64,000 nucleotides of DNA from Pedobacter sp. SYSU D00535 (GCF_017355855.1 NZ_JAFEWD010000013.1:107662-171661), one strand, 5' to 3'. Shown: positions 36,298 through 46,898, numbered from the stretch's first letter. Translations and numbers: made by a program. Notes: generated by a model not told the origin, from the letters alone.

Positions 36298-37192
36298 AAA
36301 TATCGGCTAAAGCCAGATCCAGCGTAGGGAACAGCGGTTGAAATCCCGCTGCATTTATTTTTTCAGCTGAAACGTTTGTACTGCTCAAGACCACGGCACT
36401 CATTTCCCCTAAGAGGATTCTCAGAATAAAAGCAGGCACCGCAGGAAGAAACATCGGTTTTTTGAGAGCTTTCGCAAGCGCCCGTGTAAAATTCCTATTG
36501 CTTACCGAAGCCGTACAGGCGTTGAAGGTTCCCTGCAGGTGCTCATTCTCAATCATAAATAGATACATGCGCACCATATCGGCAATGTGTATCCAGGGCA
36601 TGTACTGTAATCCAGATCCAAGAGGCGCTCCCAGGCCCAGCTGAACTGGCCTTTCCATCACTGCTAAGGCACCGCCTTCTTTAGAAAGAACTACCCCTGT
36701 CCGCAGCTTAACAACTCTTAGATCCGGATGGGGAACCATATCAACTGCTTTCTCCCATTCAACACAACTTTCCGACAGGAAATCATTACCTGAGCTGGCA
36801 TCCTCGCGTAACAATTTGTTTCCACGGTTCCCATAAATTCCTATTCCCGAGGCAGAAATGACCGACCTGATTTGGTTCGGGCGCCTTTGCATTAATGTAT
36901 AAATGAGTTGAATAGAATCCCTTCTGCTGGAAATTATCGCTCGTTTTCTTTTGTTCGTCCAAGGCTTATCGGCAATTCCTTCCCCCGCCAAATGAACCAG
37001 CACGTCTACGCCTTCAATGCATTCTTCGTCAATTATCTGCTTATCCACATCCCAAATAAAACTACTTACTCCTGGTGTAGCTCTTTGCTTACGGCTGAGA
37101 TGGTGAACTTTATAGCCCTTGTCCAAAAGGAATTTGGTTAAAGCCGCGCCAATAAGACCCGATCCTCCAGTAATAAGAACAGTTTTATTCAT
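36281..37192 (-). CDS. TIGR01777-family NAD(P)-dependent epimerase/oxidoreductase
   Basis: A 303-aa extended SDR of the TIGR01777 family (YfcH/SDR39U1-like). The nucleotide motif GGSGLIG is at residues 8-14, with LVHLAGEGIADKPW and SASGIGIYGN carrying the Ser/Tyr region, and MPWIHIADM near 195-205. The substrate is not known for the family. It is first of a two-gene unit with the photolyase (17-bp overlap), a pairing that suggests light- or stress-linked expression, which is inference. Confidence 0.9.
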   Translation of the reverse strand: MNKTVLITGGSGLIGAALTKFLLDKGYKVHHLSRKQRATPGVSSFIWDVDKQIIDEECIEGVDVLVHLAGEGIADKPWTNKRKRAIISSRRDSIQLIYTLMQRRPNQIRSVISASGIGIYGNRGNKLLREDASSGNDFLSESCVEWEKAVDMVPHPDLRVVKLRTGVVLSKEGGALAVMERPVQLGLGAPLGSGLQYMPWIHIADMVRMYLFMIENEHLQGTFNACTASVSNRNFTRALAKALKKPMFLPAVPAFILRILLGEMSAVVLSSTNVSAEKINAAGFQPLFPTLDLALADIYERKA

Positions 37193-37215
37193 CTGCTGTT
37201 GTAACCTGATAATTG

Positions 37216-37223
37216 TACTTTTG
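37216..37223 (+). promoter_or_regulatory. Bacteroidota -7 element for the ferredoxin-like gene
   Basis: TACTTTTG fits TAnnTTTG and lies 8 bp before the ATG at 37232, which would make a very short leader. Confidence 0.35.
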
Positions 37224-37231
37224 GTTTAATT

Positions 37232-37579
37232 ATGCTGTATACTAAACACGTATTTGTTTGTACTAACCAACGTCCGGAAGGGGCAAGGGTTAGTTGTGGG
37301 GAGGGCCATGGAATGGCGCTAGTAAATGCTTTTAAAAAATTAATTAAAGATAAAAATTTGCAGGTTCATATCAGGGCACAAAAGACGGGCTGTTTGGAGG
37401 CCTGCGAAGCAGGACCGAGCATAGTCATCTATCCGGAGGGTGTGTTTTACGGGGGAGTACAATTGGAAGATGTTGAAGAAATTGTAAATGAGCACCTTGA
37501 GAATAACAGGGTTGTTGCTCGTCTTGAGATGGATTTCAATAAGCTACCCTGGTATCGGAAACTGAAGGAAAATAGTTAG
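37232..37579 (+). CDS. Thioredoxin-like [2Fe-2S] ferredoxin
   Basis: A 115-aa protein with the four cysteines of thioredoxin-fold 2Fe-2S proteins: C10, C22, C54 and C58 (FVCTNQRP, RVSCGEGHG, GCLEACEAGP). It probably carries electrons in the cytoplasm; the partner is unknown. It lies between the divergent epimerase/photolyase unit and the DASH cryptochrome gene. A link to photolyase flavin reduction is possible but only positional. Confidence 0.88.
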   Translation: MLYTKHVFVCTNQRPEGARVSCGEGHGMALVNAFKKLIKDKNLQVHIRAQKTGCLEACEAGPSIVIYPEGVFYGGVQLEDVEEIVNEHLENNRVVARLEMDFNKLPWYRKLKENS

Positions 37580-37771
37580 GAACGGAGATTTTTTACACTG
37601 CCATCGAAAAAATCTTCGTTGATTTTTCTCTTTGCAGCATTCGCCATTTGGTCCTTTTTGCCGTTCTTAAACGTTTGTCTTTACCATGTAAATATTGCCA
37701 GTTCGCCCTGTGTTCGCTCGCTCTGAACCCGCAATTTTTGATTATTTTGCAAGATTTAGTAAACAGAGCAT

Positions 37772-39058
37772 ATGAGTGAAAAAACCATATTGATTTGGTT
37801 TAGGAATGATTTGCGAATTCACGATAACGAAATATTGCTTGAAGCAGTAAGGCGATCTGAAAGAGTAGTGCCTGTTTATTGCTTCGATCCCCGATATTTT
37901 GATGTTAGCAAGTACGGAACCAGGACAACAGGCGCTCTTCGGGCAAAATTCCTTTTGGAGAGTGTGGTGGCGTTGAAGTACGCCTTGCAGCAATTGGGAG
38001 GGGATTTGGTGATAAAAACGGGTAAACCGGAGGAAGTTCTGCCAGAGATTTGTGCAGCGTATAATGTTACTGAAGTGTACCATCATCGGGAGGTTGCAGC
38101 GCGGGAAACAGAAATTTCGGGGCTGGTGGAAGAGGCGCTTTGGAAGCAACAGATTAATTTGAAGCACTTTATCGGGCACACCCTGTATCATAAAGAAGAT
38201 TTACCGTTTCCTATCAAAAATATCCCGAACGACTTCATGGTGTTCAGGAAAAAAGTGGAAAGGGATAGTGTTGTAAAACCATGTTTCGATACTCCTGTTA
38301 AGATAGCAGTTCCAAGCGATTTAGAACCCGGAGAAGTGCCTGTTATGGCTGATCTTGGCCTCGAGCAGGTGAAGGGTGGTTCGCTAGAATTCAAGGGCGG
38401 GGAACTGCAGGGTTTACAGCATTTGAATACCGTATTGTTTGAAGCTCGGGAAAAGAAAACTAACTTAAAATCTTTTTCCTCTGGTCTTTCTCCCTGGCTT
38501 TCGATCGGATGTTTGTCAGTGAGAGAAGTGTACTGGGCGGTGAAGGGGCATAAGCAACTATCAGGAGCCACCGAAGTAGGAGCAAAAATACTAACCGAGC
38601 TGCAATGGCGTGACTTTTTCAGGTTCATGTTAAAAAAGTACGGAAGCCAGCTGCTCGAAGAACAGGCTCCGGAAAAGGAATTATCGGCAGAGGATGTAAA
38701 AAAGTTGAAGAAATGGCAGGATGGACACACCGGTGAACCGGTGGTAGACGTTTGTGTTGCCGAATTAAATGCGAACGGTTATATCAGTGATAAAGCAACA
38801 CAGTACGTGTCTTCTTATCTGGTAAATAGTCTTGGGATTACCTGGCAAGCCGGATCAGCGTATTTTGAAGAAAAGGCGATTGATTTTTCACCCGCTAATA
38901 ACTGGGGCAATTGGGCCTTTTTAGTTGGAGATGGAATCATGGCTAAAAGTCGTTCTTTGCTGGTTAAACCTGAGGAGATTTTAGCAGAATCATCAATAAA
39001 AAGACGCTTTACTGAACTAAATGCGCCTAATTCTGCCCAAGAAGTAAAAACAGTTTAG
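37772..39058 (+). CDS. DASH-type cryptochrome/photolyase with diverged C-terminus
   Basis: A 428-aa member of the cryptochrome-DASH group, whose members repair dimers in single-stranded DNA. The antenna domain (ILIWFRNDLRIHDNE), HREVAARE and the FAD-domain helix LTELQWRDFFRFMLKKYG match. The core NNWGNWAFLVGDG is present, but the usual GNDPR...YFNI continuation is replaced by GDGIMAKSRSLLVK, and the protein ends soon after. FAD contacts in that region may be altered, so activity is less certain than for the other photolyase here. A hairpin terminator is not obvious after it. Confidence 0.85.
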   Translation: MSEKTILIWFRNDLRIHDNEILLEAVRRSERVVPVYCFDPRYFDVSKYGTRTTGALRAKFLLESVVALKYALQQLGGDLVIKTGKPEEVLPEICAAYNVTEVYHHREVAARETEISGLVEEALWKQQINLKHFIGHTLYHKEDLPFPIKNIPNDFMVFRKKVERDSVVKPCFDTPVKIAVPSDLEPGEVPVMADLGLEQVKGGSLEFKGGELQGLQHLNTVLFEAREKKTNLKSFSSGLSPWLSIGCLSVREVYWAVKGHKQLSGATEVGAKILTELQWRDFFRFMLKKYGSQLLEEQAPEKELSAEDVKKLKKWQDGHTGEPVVDVCVAELNANGYISDKATQYVSSYLVNSLGITWQAGSAYFEEKAIDFSPANNWGNWAFLVGDGIMAKSRSLLVKPEEILAESSIKRRFTELNAPNSAQEVKTV

Positions 39059-39107
39059 TAAAAACTTAAATAATCAAAATAAGTGGCTTATTATAAGGTT
39101 AAACTTT

Positions 39108-39115
39108 TATTTTTG
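39108..39115 (+). promoter_or_regulatory. Bacteroidota -7 element for sucA
   Basis: TATTTTTG matches TAnnTTTG and lies 25 bp before the sucA ATG. Confidence 0.45.
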
Positions 39116-39140
39116 CCGCTACCTTAGTAATAAAAAATAC

Positions 39141-41936
39141 ATGGATAATTTATCTTATCTCAGTAACGCACATTCATCGTATATAGATTCACTTTATCAG
39201 CAGTATCAGGAGGATCCAGAATCCATCGATTTTGGATGGAGAAAATTCTTTGAGGGCTTTGATTTTGGTCGCGGATCTGAAGCAAATGTGGCAGGTGGTG
39301 AAACTCCTGAGCATTTCCTGAAGGAGATCAAAGTATTGAACATGATCCACGGTTACCGCGATCGCGGGCATTTGTTTACTAAAACAAATCCTGTTAGGGA
39401 ACGCCGCAAGTATTTTCCTGGTAAAGAGCTGGAAACATTTGGCCTAAGTGAAACAGATCTGAACACCGTGTTTAATGCAGGTGTCGAAGTGGGTTTAGGT
39501 CCGGCAACGTTGAAAGACATTGTAACCCTGTTAGAAGAAACTTACTGCCAATCAATCGGTGCCGAGTTCACTTATATCCGTAATCCGGAAAAAGTAAAAT
39601 GGTTTCAGGAACGTTTAGAGCGTGAAAGAAACCGGCCGAACTTCTCAATTGAGACTAAAAAACGGATTCTTAAGAAACTGAATGAAGCTGTAGTTTTTGA
39701 AAATTTCCTTGGAACGAAGTTTCTTGGTCAAAAACGGTTCTCGCTGGAAGGTGCGGAAGGTGTAATTCCAGCCCTTGATTCAGTTATCGAGAAAGGTGCA
39801 GACTTAGGAATTGAAGAATTTGTAATCGGTATGGCCCACCGTGGACGTTTGAACGTCCTGGCTAATATCATGCATAAAACGTACAAAGATATCTTCGCGG
39901 AGTTTGAAGGTAAGGGCTACGATGAGTCCAAACCGTTTGACGGGGACGTGAAATATCACTTAGGTTTCTCTACGGACGTTACCACCGATTCAGGCAAAAA
40001 AGTTCACTTAAGTCTTTGTCCGAATCCCTCTCACCTGGAAGCGGTAGATCCGGTTGTAGAAGGTATCTGTCGTTCAAAAATCGACTTCAAATACGCTGGA
40101 GATAATACCAAGCTCGCCCCAATTTTGATCCACGGTGACGCTTCTATTGCAGGGCAGGGCGTGGTGTATGAAGTGCTTCAAATGGCGAAACTGGATGGTT
40201 ACAAAACCGGTGGAACGATCCACGTGGTGATCAATAACCAGGTAGGTTTTACCACTAACTATAAGGATGCTCGTTCATCCACTTACTGTACTGATATCGC
40301 TAAAGTAACTTTATCTCCCGTATTCCACGTGAATGGAGACGATGTAGAGGCGATTGTCCATGCAGTGAATATGGCAGTAGAGTATCGCCAACGATATCAT
40401 AACGACGTGTTTATCGACGTCCTTTGTTACCGCCGATATGGGCATAACGAGTCTGATGAGCCGAAGTTCACGCAGCCTCTTCTTTATAAAATTATTGAGC
40501 AGCATCCCAATCCAAGGGAAATCTATAACAAGAAACTGATGGAACAGGGAAGCGTTGATGCGAACCTGGCAGTGGAGATGGAGAAGAGCTTCAGGGCACT
40601 ACTTCAGGAGCGGTTAAACGAATCCAAAGAAAGCAATACCTACGAGCCGAATCCGATGTTTTCGGGAGCCTGGTCTGGTTTGCGGATGGCCACACCTGAA
40701 GATTTCGACACTCCGGCCCAGACGGCAGTTTCTGAAGAGCGTCTTCTGGAGGTGGCAAAAACGCTGACAACACTTCCTTCAGAAAAGAAATTCTTTAAAA
40801 AGATCGAGAAGTTGTTTGATGATAGGAAGAAGATGGTAGAGAACCGGAAGTTTGACTGGGCAATGGGAGAGCTGATGGCTTACGGAACATTGCTAAGCGA
40901 AGGATTCCGGGTTCGTGTAAGCGGACAAGATGTGGAGCGTGGAACCTTCTCACACCGTCATGCTGTAGTGAAAGTGGAAGATTCTGAAGAAGAGTTTATT
41001 CCGCTTGCACAAATACAAAGTGGAAGTGCTCCGGCTAAATTCGATATCTATAATTCACATCTTTCAGAGTATGGGGTGTTCGGATTTGAGTATGGATACG
41101 CGCTTGCTAACCCGCATTCTCTTACTATCTGGGAAGCTCAGTTTGGGGACTTCTTTAACGGAGCTCAAATTATCGTAGACCAGTTTTTGGTGAGTGCAGA
41201 AACAAAATGGCAACGTTCAAACGGTGTGGTTATGTTACTTCCACATGGTTATGAAGGTCAGGGGCCAGAGCACTCCTCTGCAAGGATTGAGCGCTTTATG
41301 GAACTTTGTGCCAACTTCAATATTCAAGTAGTTAATATTACCACGCCGGCAAACTACTTCCACGCTTTACGTCGTCAGCTGAAACGTGATTTCCGTAAGC
41401 CTTTGGTAGTATTTACCCCGAAAAGCTTATTGCGTCATCCGTTGGTGCAAAGCGACATTCAGGAATTTACACAGGGACATTTCCGGGAAGTGCTTGACGA
41501 CACGTTTGTAAAAGCAAAAGATGTTAAGCGTGTATTGTTCTGCTCGGGAAAAGTATACTATGATTTGTTAGAAAAGCAACAGGCAGATCAGCGTAAGGAT
41601 GTGGCTATCGTACGCGTGGAGCAATTATTCCCTACGCCGCATGCACAACTGAAACAGATCAAAGAGAAATACAACAAGGCTACAGAGTTTTTCTGGGTTC
41701 AGGAAGAACCTGAAAATATGGGAGCATGGCCATATATCTGCCGTAAGTTTAGAAAATCTGATCTTAACCTTGATGTAATTTCAAGGAAAGAGGCAAGCAG
41801 CACAGCAACCGGATATGCTAAACAGCACATTTCGCAGCAATTATACATTGTAGGCAAGGCGTTCGAAGATAGAGCAGGCAAGGAAGTTGAAAAAGCTGTA
41901 GTGACAACAACAAAAAAGGTAGTAAACGTAGATTAA
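39141..41936 (+). CDS. sucA: 2-oxoglutarate dehydrogenase E1 component
   Basis: A 931-aa thiamine-diphosphate enzyme that decarboxylates 2-oxoglutarate in the TCA cycle and passes the succinyl group to the E2 lipoyl arm. It has the SucA N-terminal binding segment ([20 protein letters not shown]), [14 protein letters not shown], the [18 protein letters not shown]hDP/Mg region (near 330-347), [12 protein letters not shown] and a transketolase-like second half ([16 protein letters not shown]). Length is typical. sucB starts 25 bp later. Confidence 0.97.
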   Translation: MDNLSYLSNAHSSYIDSLYQQYQEDPESIDFGWRKFFEGFDFGRGSEANVAGGETPEHFLKEIKVLNMIHGYRDRGHLFTKTNPVRERRKYFPGKELETFGLSETDLNTVFNAGVEVGLGPATLKDIVTLLEETYCQSIGAEFTYIRNPEKVKWFQERLERERNRPNFSIETKKRILKKLNEAVVFENFLGTKFLGQKRFSLEGAEGVIPALDSVIEKGADLGIEEFVIGMAHRGRLNVLANIMHKTYKDIFAEFEGKGYDESKPFDGDVKYHLGFSTDVTTDSGKKVHLSLCPNPSHLEAVDPVVEGICRSKIDFKYAGDNTKLAPILIHGDASIAGQGVVYEVLQMAKLDGYKTGGTIHVVINNQVGFTTNYKDARSSTYCTDIAKVTLSPVFHVNGDDVEAIVHAVNMAVEYRQRYHNDVFIDVLCYRRYGHNESDEPKFTQPLLYKIIEQHPNPREIYNKKLMEQGSVDANLAVEMEKSFRALLQERLNESKESNTYEPNPMFSGAWSGLRMATPEDFDTPAQTAVSEERLLEVAKTLTTLPSEKKFFKKIEKLFDDRKKMVENRKFDWAMGELMAYGTLLSEGFRVRVSGQDVERGTFSHRHAVVKVEDSEEEFIPLAQIQSGSAPAKFDIYNSHLSEYGVFGFEYGYALANPHSLTIWEAQFGDFFNGAQIIVDQFLVSAETKWQRSNGVVMLLPHGYEGQGPEHSSARIERFMELCANFNIQVVNITTPANYFHALRRQLKRDFRKPLVVFTPKSLLRHPLVQSDIQEFTQGHFREVLDDTFVKAKDVKRVLFCSGKVYYDLLEKQQADQRKDVAIVRVEQLFPTPHAQLKQIKEKYNKATEFFWVQEEPENMGAWPYICRKFRKSDLNLDVISRKEASSTATGYAKQHISQQLYIVGKAFEDRAGKEVEKAVVTTTKKVVNVD

Positions 41937-41961
41937 TCTTAATACAAAAGAATTTAAAAAC

Positions 41962-43482
41962 ATGAGTTTAGAGATAAAAGTTCCGCCGGTAGGCGAATCA
42001 ATTTCAGAAGTAACCTTATCCCGTTGGATTAAGAAGGATGGTGATTATGTTGAAATGGATGAAGTTATCGCAGAACTTGAATCTGATAAGGCTACTTTCG
42101 AGCTTACAGCTGAAAGAGCGGGAACTTTAAAAACGATTGCACAGGAGGGTGATACCCTTGAAATCGGTGCGGTGGTGTGTACAGTTGAAGAAGGCGGATC
42201 TCAGGCTGTTCCTGAAACTGTTGCGGAAGCTGAGGTTGGCGGACAAGAGCCAGTTGCTACAGAAACTACATCGCTTGAAATAAAGGTTCCGCCTGTAGGT
42301 GAGTCCATCTCAGAAGTTGTGCTTTCACGCTGGTTAAAGGCTGAAGGTGAGGTTGTTGCCATGGACGAGCAAATTGCAGAGCTTGAATCAGATAAAGCTA
42401 CGTTTGAACTTACAGCTGAGGCTGCTGGAGTTCTTAAATATGTTGCCAGCGAAGGTGACACCCTGGAAATTGGTGCAGTGGTTTGTAAGATCGAATCAGG
42501 AAGCGGCGCCGCTGCTCCCGCAAAACAAGCATCTCAAGCTTCAACGAATTCCCAGCCAGCAGCTCAGGCGGATAAATCTTATGCGGCCGGAACCCCTTCT
42601 CCATCAGCGGCGAAGATCCTTGCTGAAAAAGGAGTTAATGCTTCGGCGGTAAGCGGCACCGGCGTAGGTGGCAGAATAACGAAGGAAGATGCCCTAAAAG
42701 CGGAAGCTAAAAAGGCAGAGGCTCCAAAGCCTGCAAGTGCTCCGAAAGCGGCTGCACCACAGGCAACTTCTTTTAGTGGCGATAGAAACGAGCGCAGAGA
42801 GAAGATGTCAGGCTTACGTAAGACAATTGCAAAACGCCTGGTATCTGTTAAAAATGAAACGGCGATGCTTACCACTTTCAACGAAGTGGATATGAAGCCA
42901 ATCATGGATATACGTGCAAAATACAAGGATAAATTCAAGGAAACTCATGGCGTTGGTCTCGGCTTTATGTCGTTCTTCACCAAGGCAGTATGTGAGGCAA
43001 TGAAAGATTTTCCTGCCGTTAATGCACGTATCGAGGATGAACAGATCGTGTATAGCGATTTCGTTGATGTTTCGATCGCAGTATCGGCGCCTAAAGGATT
43101 AGTAGTTCCGGTTATTCGTAATGCAGAGCAATTATCCCTGGCAGGGATCGAAAAAGCAGTTGTAGAACTGGCAGGAAAAGCACGGGAAAACAAGTTGACG
43201 ATAGAGGAAATGACAGGAGGAACCTTCACAATCACTAACGGTGGTGTGTTTGGATCGATGTTATCTACGCCAATTATCAATGCACCTCAATCGGCTATTC
43301 TAGGAATGCACAACATTGTTGAACGCCCGGTAGCGATTGGTGGACAAGTGGTTATCCGTCCGATCATGTATGTTGCTCTTTCGTATGACCACCGGATTAT
43401 CGATGGACGTGAGTCAGTTGGTTTCCTTGTAAAAGTGAAGCAACTACTTGAAGATCCAACAAGATTGTTATTAGGAGTATAA
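41962..43482 (+). CDS. sucB: 2-oxoglutarate dehydrogenase E2 with two lipoyl domains
   Basis: A 506-aa dihydrolipoyl succinyltransferase. Two tandem lipoyl domains carry K43 and K145 (both [11 protein letters not shown]), 102 residues apart, where most 2-oxoglutarate E2 proteins have one. An Ala/Pro/Gln linker leads to an E1/E3-binding domain (about 212-250: [18 protein letters not shown]) and the catalytic domain (about 278-506) with [12 protein letters not shown]. The two lipoyl domains are close to identical in their cores, pointing to a fairly recent internal duplication. Operon with sucA; terminator follows. Confidence 0.96.
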   Translation: MSLEIKVPPVGESISEVTLSRWIKKDGDYVEMDEVIAELESDKATFELTAERAGTLKTIAQEGDTLEIGAVVCTVEEGGSQAVPETVAEAEVGGQEPVATETTSLEIKVPPVGESISEVVLSRWLKAEGEVVAMDEQIAELESDKATFELTAEAAGVLKYVASEGDTLEIGAVVCKIESGSGAAAPAKQASQASTNSQPAAQADKSYAAGTPSPSAAKILAEKGVNASAVSGTGVGGRITKEDALKAEAKKAEAPKPASAPKAAAPQATSFSGDRNERREKMSGLRKTIAKRLVSVKNETAMLTTFNEVDMKPIMDIRAKYKDKFKETHGVGLGFMSFFTKAVCEAMKDFPAVNARIEDEQIVYSDFVDVSIAVSAPKGLVVPVIRNAEQLSLAGIEKAVVELAGKARENKLTIEEMTGGTFTITNGGVFGSMLSTPIINAPQSAILGMHNIVERPVAIGGQVVIRPIMYVALSYDHRIIDGRESVGFLVKVKQLLEDPTRLLLGV

Positions 43483-43503
43483 CAGCATTTTATAATATTT
43501 TTG

Positions 43504-43535
43504 AGCCCGTTCCGGATAGTGGACGGGCTTTTTTA
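43504..43535 (+). terminator. Rho-independent terminator after sucB
   Basis: AGCCCGT at 43504-43510 pairs with ACGGGCT at 43523-43529, with inner CC/GG pairing, then TTTTTT. Confidence 0.85.
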
Positions 43536-43552
43536 TTTTAAACCGTATAAAC

Positions 43553-44257
43553 ATGAAACACACATTCAGATTTTTACTTTTCTCCCTTTTGTTCATCGTA
43601 TCTCAGTCCTATGGTCAGCAGGTGCAGCAGTCAGCATGGCTCGCGTCGTTCAACAGTGTAAAACTTTCGGAGAAGTGGGGCTTGCATTTCGACATTCAGT
43701 TGCGCTCGGCCGACGACGTTGAATACTTTAGGCATTTGTTAGTGAGACCTGGACTTACCTATTTCATTAATGGCAAGCAGAACGTGACGGCGGGATACGC
43801 ATGGATAGAGACCTTTGCAGATCCTGATCTTCCATTAGGTGCCAATTTTACTGAGCATAGGCTGTGGCAACAGTATATCTACGCTTATAAAATTAAGAGC
43901 ATTCCTGTTTCTCATCGGTTTAGACTGGAGCAACGCTTTATTGAAAGAACAGGAGAGGATGTGTTCTCTCAAAGGCTACGTTATTTTGCCAGAGCCATTG
44001 TTCCCTTCAAGACGGATGAAGCAGGTTTTACTAAAGGAGCATTTGCTGCGCTTCAGAATGAGATTTTCCTGAACATTCAGAATAAAGATAAGATCAACAA
44101 CAGTACTTTTGATCAAAATCGTGCCTACGTGGCTTTGGGTTACAGATTGAGTAAGAGAGTAGATCTGGAGGCAGGATATCTAAATCATTACCAAAAAGGG
44201 GCAGTCGGCAATACCACCAACCATGTGGGACAGCTAGCGGTGTACGCCAGGTTTTAA
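43553..44257 (+). CDS. DUF2490 outer-membrane beta-barrel protein
   Basis: A 234-aa exported protein with a signal peptide (ending SQSYGQ, residues 1-23). It matches the DUF2490 pattern: QSAWLASFNSVKLSEKWGLH, PGLTYFINGKQNVTAGYAWI, EHRLWQQY, RFRLEQRFIER and the C-terminal HVGQLAVYARF ending in Phe, as outer-membrane barrels do. Function unknown. Single gene between two terminators. Confidence 0.88.
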   Translation: MKHTFRFLLFSLLFIVSQSYGQQVQQSAWLASFNSVKLSEKWGLHFDIQLRSADDVEYFRHLLVRPGLTYFINGKQNVTAGYAWIETFADPDLPLGANFTEHRLWQQYIYAYKIKSIPVSHRFRLEQRFIERTGEDVFSQRLRYFARAIVPFKTDEAGFTKGAFAALQNEIFLNIQNKDKINNSTFDQNRAYVALGYRLSKRVDLEAGYLNHYQKGAVGNTTNHVGQLAVYARF

Positions 44258-44307
44258 TTGTATCCGAAAACTATTTGTGATTTTCAAGGCTTCAGCGAGA
44301 ATAAAAA

Positions 44308-44335
44308 AAGCCCGGTTTTCAGGCCGGGCTTCTAA
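44308..44335. terminator. Bidirectional terminator between DUF2490 and GIN genes
   Basis: AAGCCCGG at 44308-44315 pairs with CCGGGCTT at 44324-44331; an A run lies to the left. Confidence 0.8.
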
Positions 44336-44352
44336 CTTTAATTAAAACTGAA

Positions 44353-45090
44353 CTAAATACGAGTAATCTTCCCTGATCCGCTTTTGCTGGAATTGACCTG
44401 CGGATTTCCGGTGTAGAAAATATCTCCTGAGCCGCTAATTGCTGCATTCAGCACTTTATCCGCACTTACTGTTGCCTCGCCAGATCCGCTCACTTTTACG
44501 TTGGATTCTCCGGTTCTAAGTTTTCTAGCCTCAAATTCCCCAGATCCACTGATCGAGACATTAGCGGTTTTAGCTTCTCCGCTAGCCTCCACTTCCCCAG
44601 ATCCGCTAACGGCGACGTTTAATATTTTTGCCAAGGTCTTTGCCGTAATACTTCCAGATCCGCTCACCGCAACATCAACTTTTGTAGATTTAACTACACC
44701 ATCTACCTCCATGTCCCCGCTTCCACTAACAGATAGGCCGCTGAGAGACTTCGCCGTTATGTAGATATTTACCTTGCTTTGATTTCCGAATCCCCAGCTA
44801 TTCTCCAGACGCTTTTTCAGCCTGATCTTCAGCACTCCATTTTCAACTTTTGTTTCAATTTCTTTAATGAAGTCAGCGTCGCCTTCTAAACGTAGCTCTT
44901 CTTTCGAGCCCATTTTTACGAACACGTCAAAGGATCCTGAGGAGGCAATAGCGTTGAAGTTTGCTACTTTCCTTGTTTCTGTAGTGAAACGGTGGCTTTC
45001 TATGTGGGTAAGAAGGGTGCTGGTGCTGGCCACGCTGATAAAAGGTAGCAGCAGTAACAGCCACCCGAAGGATGCGAATAGTTTTTTCAT
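44353..45090 (-). CDS. DUF2807 head-GIN domain exported protein
   Basis: A 245-aa exported protein from the ATG at 45090. Signal peptide about residues 1-22. The rest is a beta-helix of the head-GIN/DUF2807 type with repeated GSGD/GSGE turns (SGSGDMEVDG, SGSGSITAK, SGSGEVEASG, SGSGEFEAR). Such proteins are found widely in Bacteroidota and may be surface or adhesion related, but no function is proven. The repeats are at fixed spacing of about 19-20 residues. It lies 46 bp downstream of the M1 peptidase gene on the same strand. Confidence 0.88.
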   Translation of the reverse strand: MKKLFASFGWLLLLLPFISVASTSTLLTHIESHRFTTETRKVANFNAIASSGSFDVFVKMGSKEELRLEGDADFIKEIETKVENGVLKIRLKKRLENSWGFGNQSKVNIYITAKSLSGLSVSGSGDMEVDGVVKSTKVDVAVSGSGSITAKTLAKILNVAVSGSGEVEASGEAKTANVSISGSGEFEARKLRTGESNVKVSGSGEATVSADKVLNAAISGSGDIFYTGNPQVNSSKSGSGKITRI

Positions 45091-45141
45091 GATCATGGCG
45101 ATTTTATTTATTAGACGCGGCCCCTACTCTAATGTTGCACC

Positions 45142-46797
45142 TTATTTTGAAATTGCAGTATTGATGTAAAAATTGTCTGTATCTACTCTAACGGAAGAAG
45201 CATTTCCTTGCAGGTTGATGTGCTTCCATTCGGGGCCTGGCTGGACAGTTATCCATTTCGCTTGCTCATTGAATTTTATTCTTACAGGCATATCAAAGCC
45301 TTTTACGTCCGCTTTCCAGCGGAAACTTAGGCCGCCTGCTATAGTTCTCAATTCTAATGTGGGGATTGACCTATAGCGCAAGTATTGATCAAAAACTTTC
45401 GTGAGATTTTTACCGGAGAGCGTGTTTATAAGGGCTACCACCTCTCTCGTATCAGTTGTTCTAAGTCCAAGTTGGCTGTTTAAGCTCCGCAGGATCTTAC
45501 GCCATTTGGAGTCATCGTTAATAATTGAGCGAACGGTATGAAGCATATTTGCCCCTTTAAAATACATATCTCCCGAACCTTCTTTGTTTACGCCGTATAT
45601 ACCGATCATAGGTGCATCATTCCGTACAGCAGAACGTTCCCCTTTGATATAGCGAACTCCTGCTTCTTTGCCTTCCTGGCATTCGACAAAAAGACCTTCT
45701 GAATAAGTGGTAAAAGCTTCATGGATCCACATGTCAGCAGCATCTTTCGAAGTAATGTTGTTGCCAAACCATTCGTGCCCCGACTCATGAATGATCAGAT
45801 AGTCCCACTTTAACCCAAGTCCGGTTCTGGACCAGTCTGATCCCAAATAGCCCTTCTGATACTTATTACCGTAAGCTATGGCACTCTGGTGTTCCATACC
45901 CAGATAGGGAGCTTCCACCAGCTTATAACCGTCCCGGTAGAAAGGGTAGGGGCCGAACCAGTATTCGAAGCATTTCAGCATGGGTTTTACATCAGCCGAG
46001 AAATGCGTTTGGGCCTTTTGCAAGTTTTCTCGCAGCACATAGTAGTCCAGTGATAAAAGCCCGCGCTCTCCCTGGTACTTATCGGAAAAATGAACGTAGT
46101 CGCCGATGTTGAGCGTGACGTTATAGTTGTTGATAGGATAGGAGACAAACCAGTTGTACTTTTTGTAGCCCTGACCCGCGTCTTCGACAGATCTGAGCCG
46201 ACCGTTACTTACGTTCATTAAGCTATCAGGGACCGAAATGCTGATCATCATGCTGTCTACCTCATCAGCTTGATGGTCTTTGGTAGGCCACCAGGAGCTT
46301 GCCCCCAATCCCTGACATGCGACTGCTACCCAAGGCTTACCGTTAGCGTCCTTAGTAAATACAAAGCCTCCGTCCCAGGGGGCGTTCTTTGCAATCATGG
46401 GACTGCCTGAGTAGTAGACTTTAAACTCCTGTTTGCTTCCTTTTTTAATGGTCGAAGGAAATTCGATGAAAACGGCATCAAGCTCGGTAGAGTAATCCAG
46501 CTCTTGGCCATTGTACTCTATTTTCTCAATAAGGTAATTATCAAAAAGATCGAATTGCAACTTCTTGAAATCCTGGGTGGCCGTAAACCGGAAAAGGTTA
46601 GAACCGCTAATTTGCTGTTCCTCAATATCTACCCGCACATCCAGATGATGATAATTCAGATCGTAGCAGGTTCTGAGGGGACTCAATGAACCACGTAAAG
46701 AATCAGCCCGGGTAAAAAGTGTGTTTTGATTAAGTGGCTGAGCAAGAACATCCGCAAAAGCGAACATGATACAAAATAGCCAAAGAATTTTTTTCAT
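45142..46797 (-). CDS. Exported M1-family metallopeptidase
   Basis: A 551-aa aminopeptidase of the M1 family with a signal peptide (residues 1-19). The zinc site HESGHEWFG and the downstream Glu in WIHEAFTTYSEG are intact, and a GLGASSWWPTKDHQAD segment stands where M1 enzymes carry the exopeptidase GxMEN-like region (MEHQSAIAYG is nearer). The C-terminal part is shorter than in PepN, as usual for exported Bacteroidota M1 enzymes. It is expected to trim peptides in the periplasm. It may share a transcript with the GIN gene. Confidence 0.92.
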   Translation of the reverse strand: MKKILWLFCIMFAFADVLAQPLNQNTLFTRADSLRGSLSPLRTCYDLNYHHLDVRVDIEEQQISGSNLFRFTATQDFKKLQFDLFDNYLIEKIEYNGQELDYSTELDAVFIEFPSTIKKGSKQEFKVYYSGSPMIAKNAPWDGGFVFTKDANGKPWVAVACQGLGASSWWPTKDHQADEVDSMMISISVPDSLMNVSNGRLRSVEDAGQGYKKYNWFVSYPINNYNVTLNIGDYVHFSDKYQGERGLLSLDYYVLRENLQKAQTHFSADVKPMLKCFEYWFGPYPFYRDGYKLVEAPYLGMEHQSAIAYGNKYQKGYLGSDWSRTGLGLKWDYLIIHESGHEWFGNNITSKDAADMWIHEAFTTYSEGLFVECQEGKEAGVRYIKGERSAVRNDAPMIGIYGVNKEGSGDMYFKGANMLHTVRSIINDDSKWRKILRSLNSQLGLRTTDTREVVALINTLSGKNLTKVFDQYLRYRSIPTLELRTIAGGLSFRWKADVKGFDMPVRIKFNEQAKWITVQPGPEWKHINLQGNASSVRVDTDNFYINTAISK

Positions 46798-46898
46798 TCA
46801 ATTGTGTCAATAGAAATATTAAAACGGTTCATAAACAGCATAATTGCAAGGTTTGAAAGCGAGTTACAAACAGGAATCCTATAATTGCAGTTTATAGG

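Noticed and set aside
34957..37580. Complete photoprotection operon
   Set aside because: The photolyase and epimerase genes are on one strand and the ferredoxin-like and DASH genes on the other with separate promoters; adjacency alone is weak evidence.
44353..45090. Tandem DNA repeats or recombination hot spot in the GIN gene
   Set aside because: The regular spacing comes from GSGD/GSGE turns of a beta-helix protein; codon use varies and no DNA-level tandem repeat is needed to explain it.
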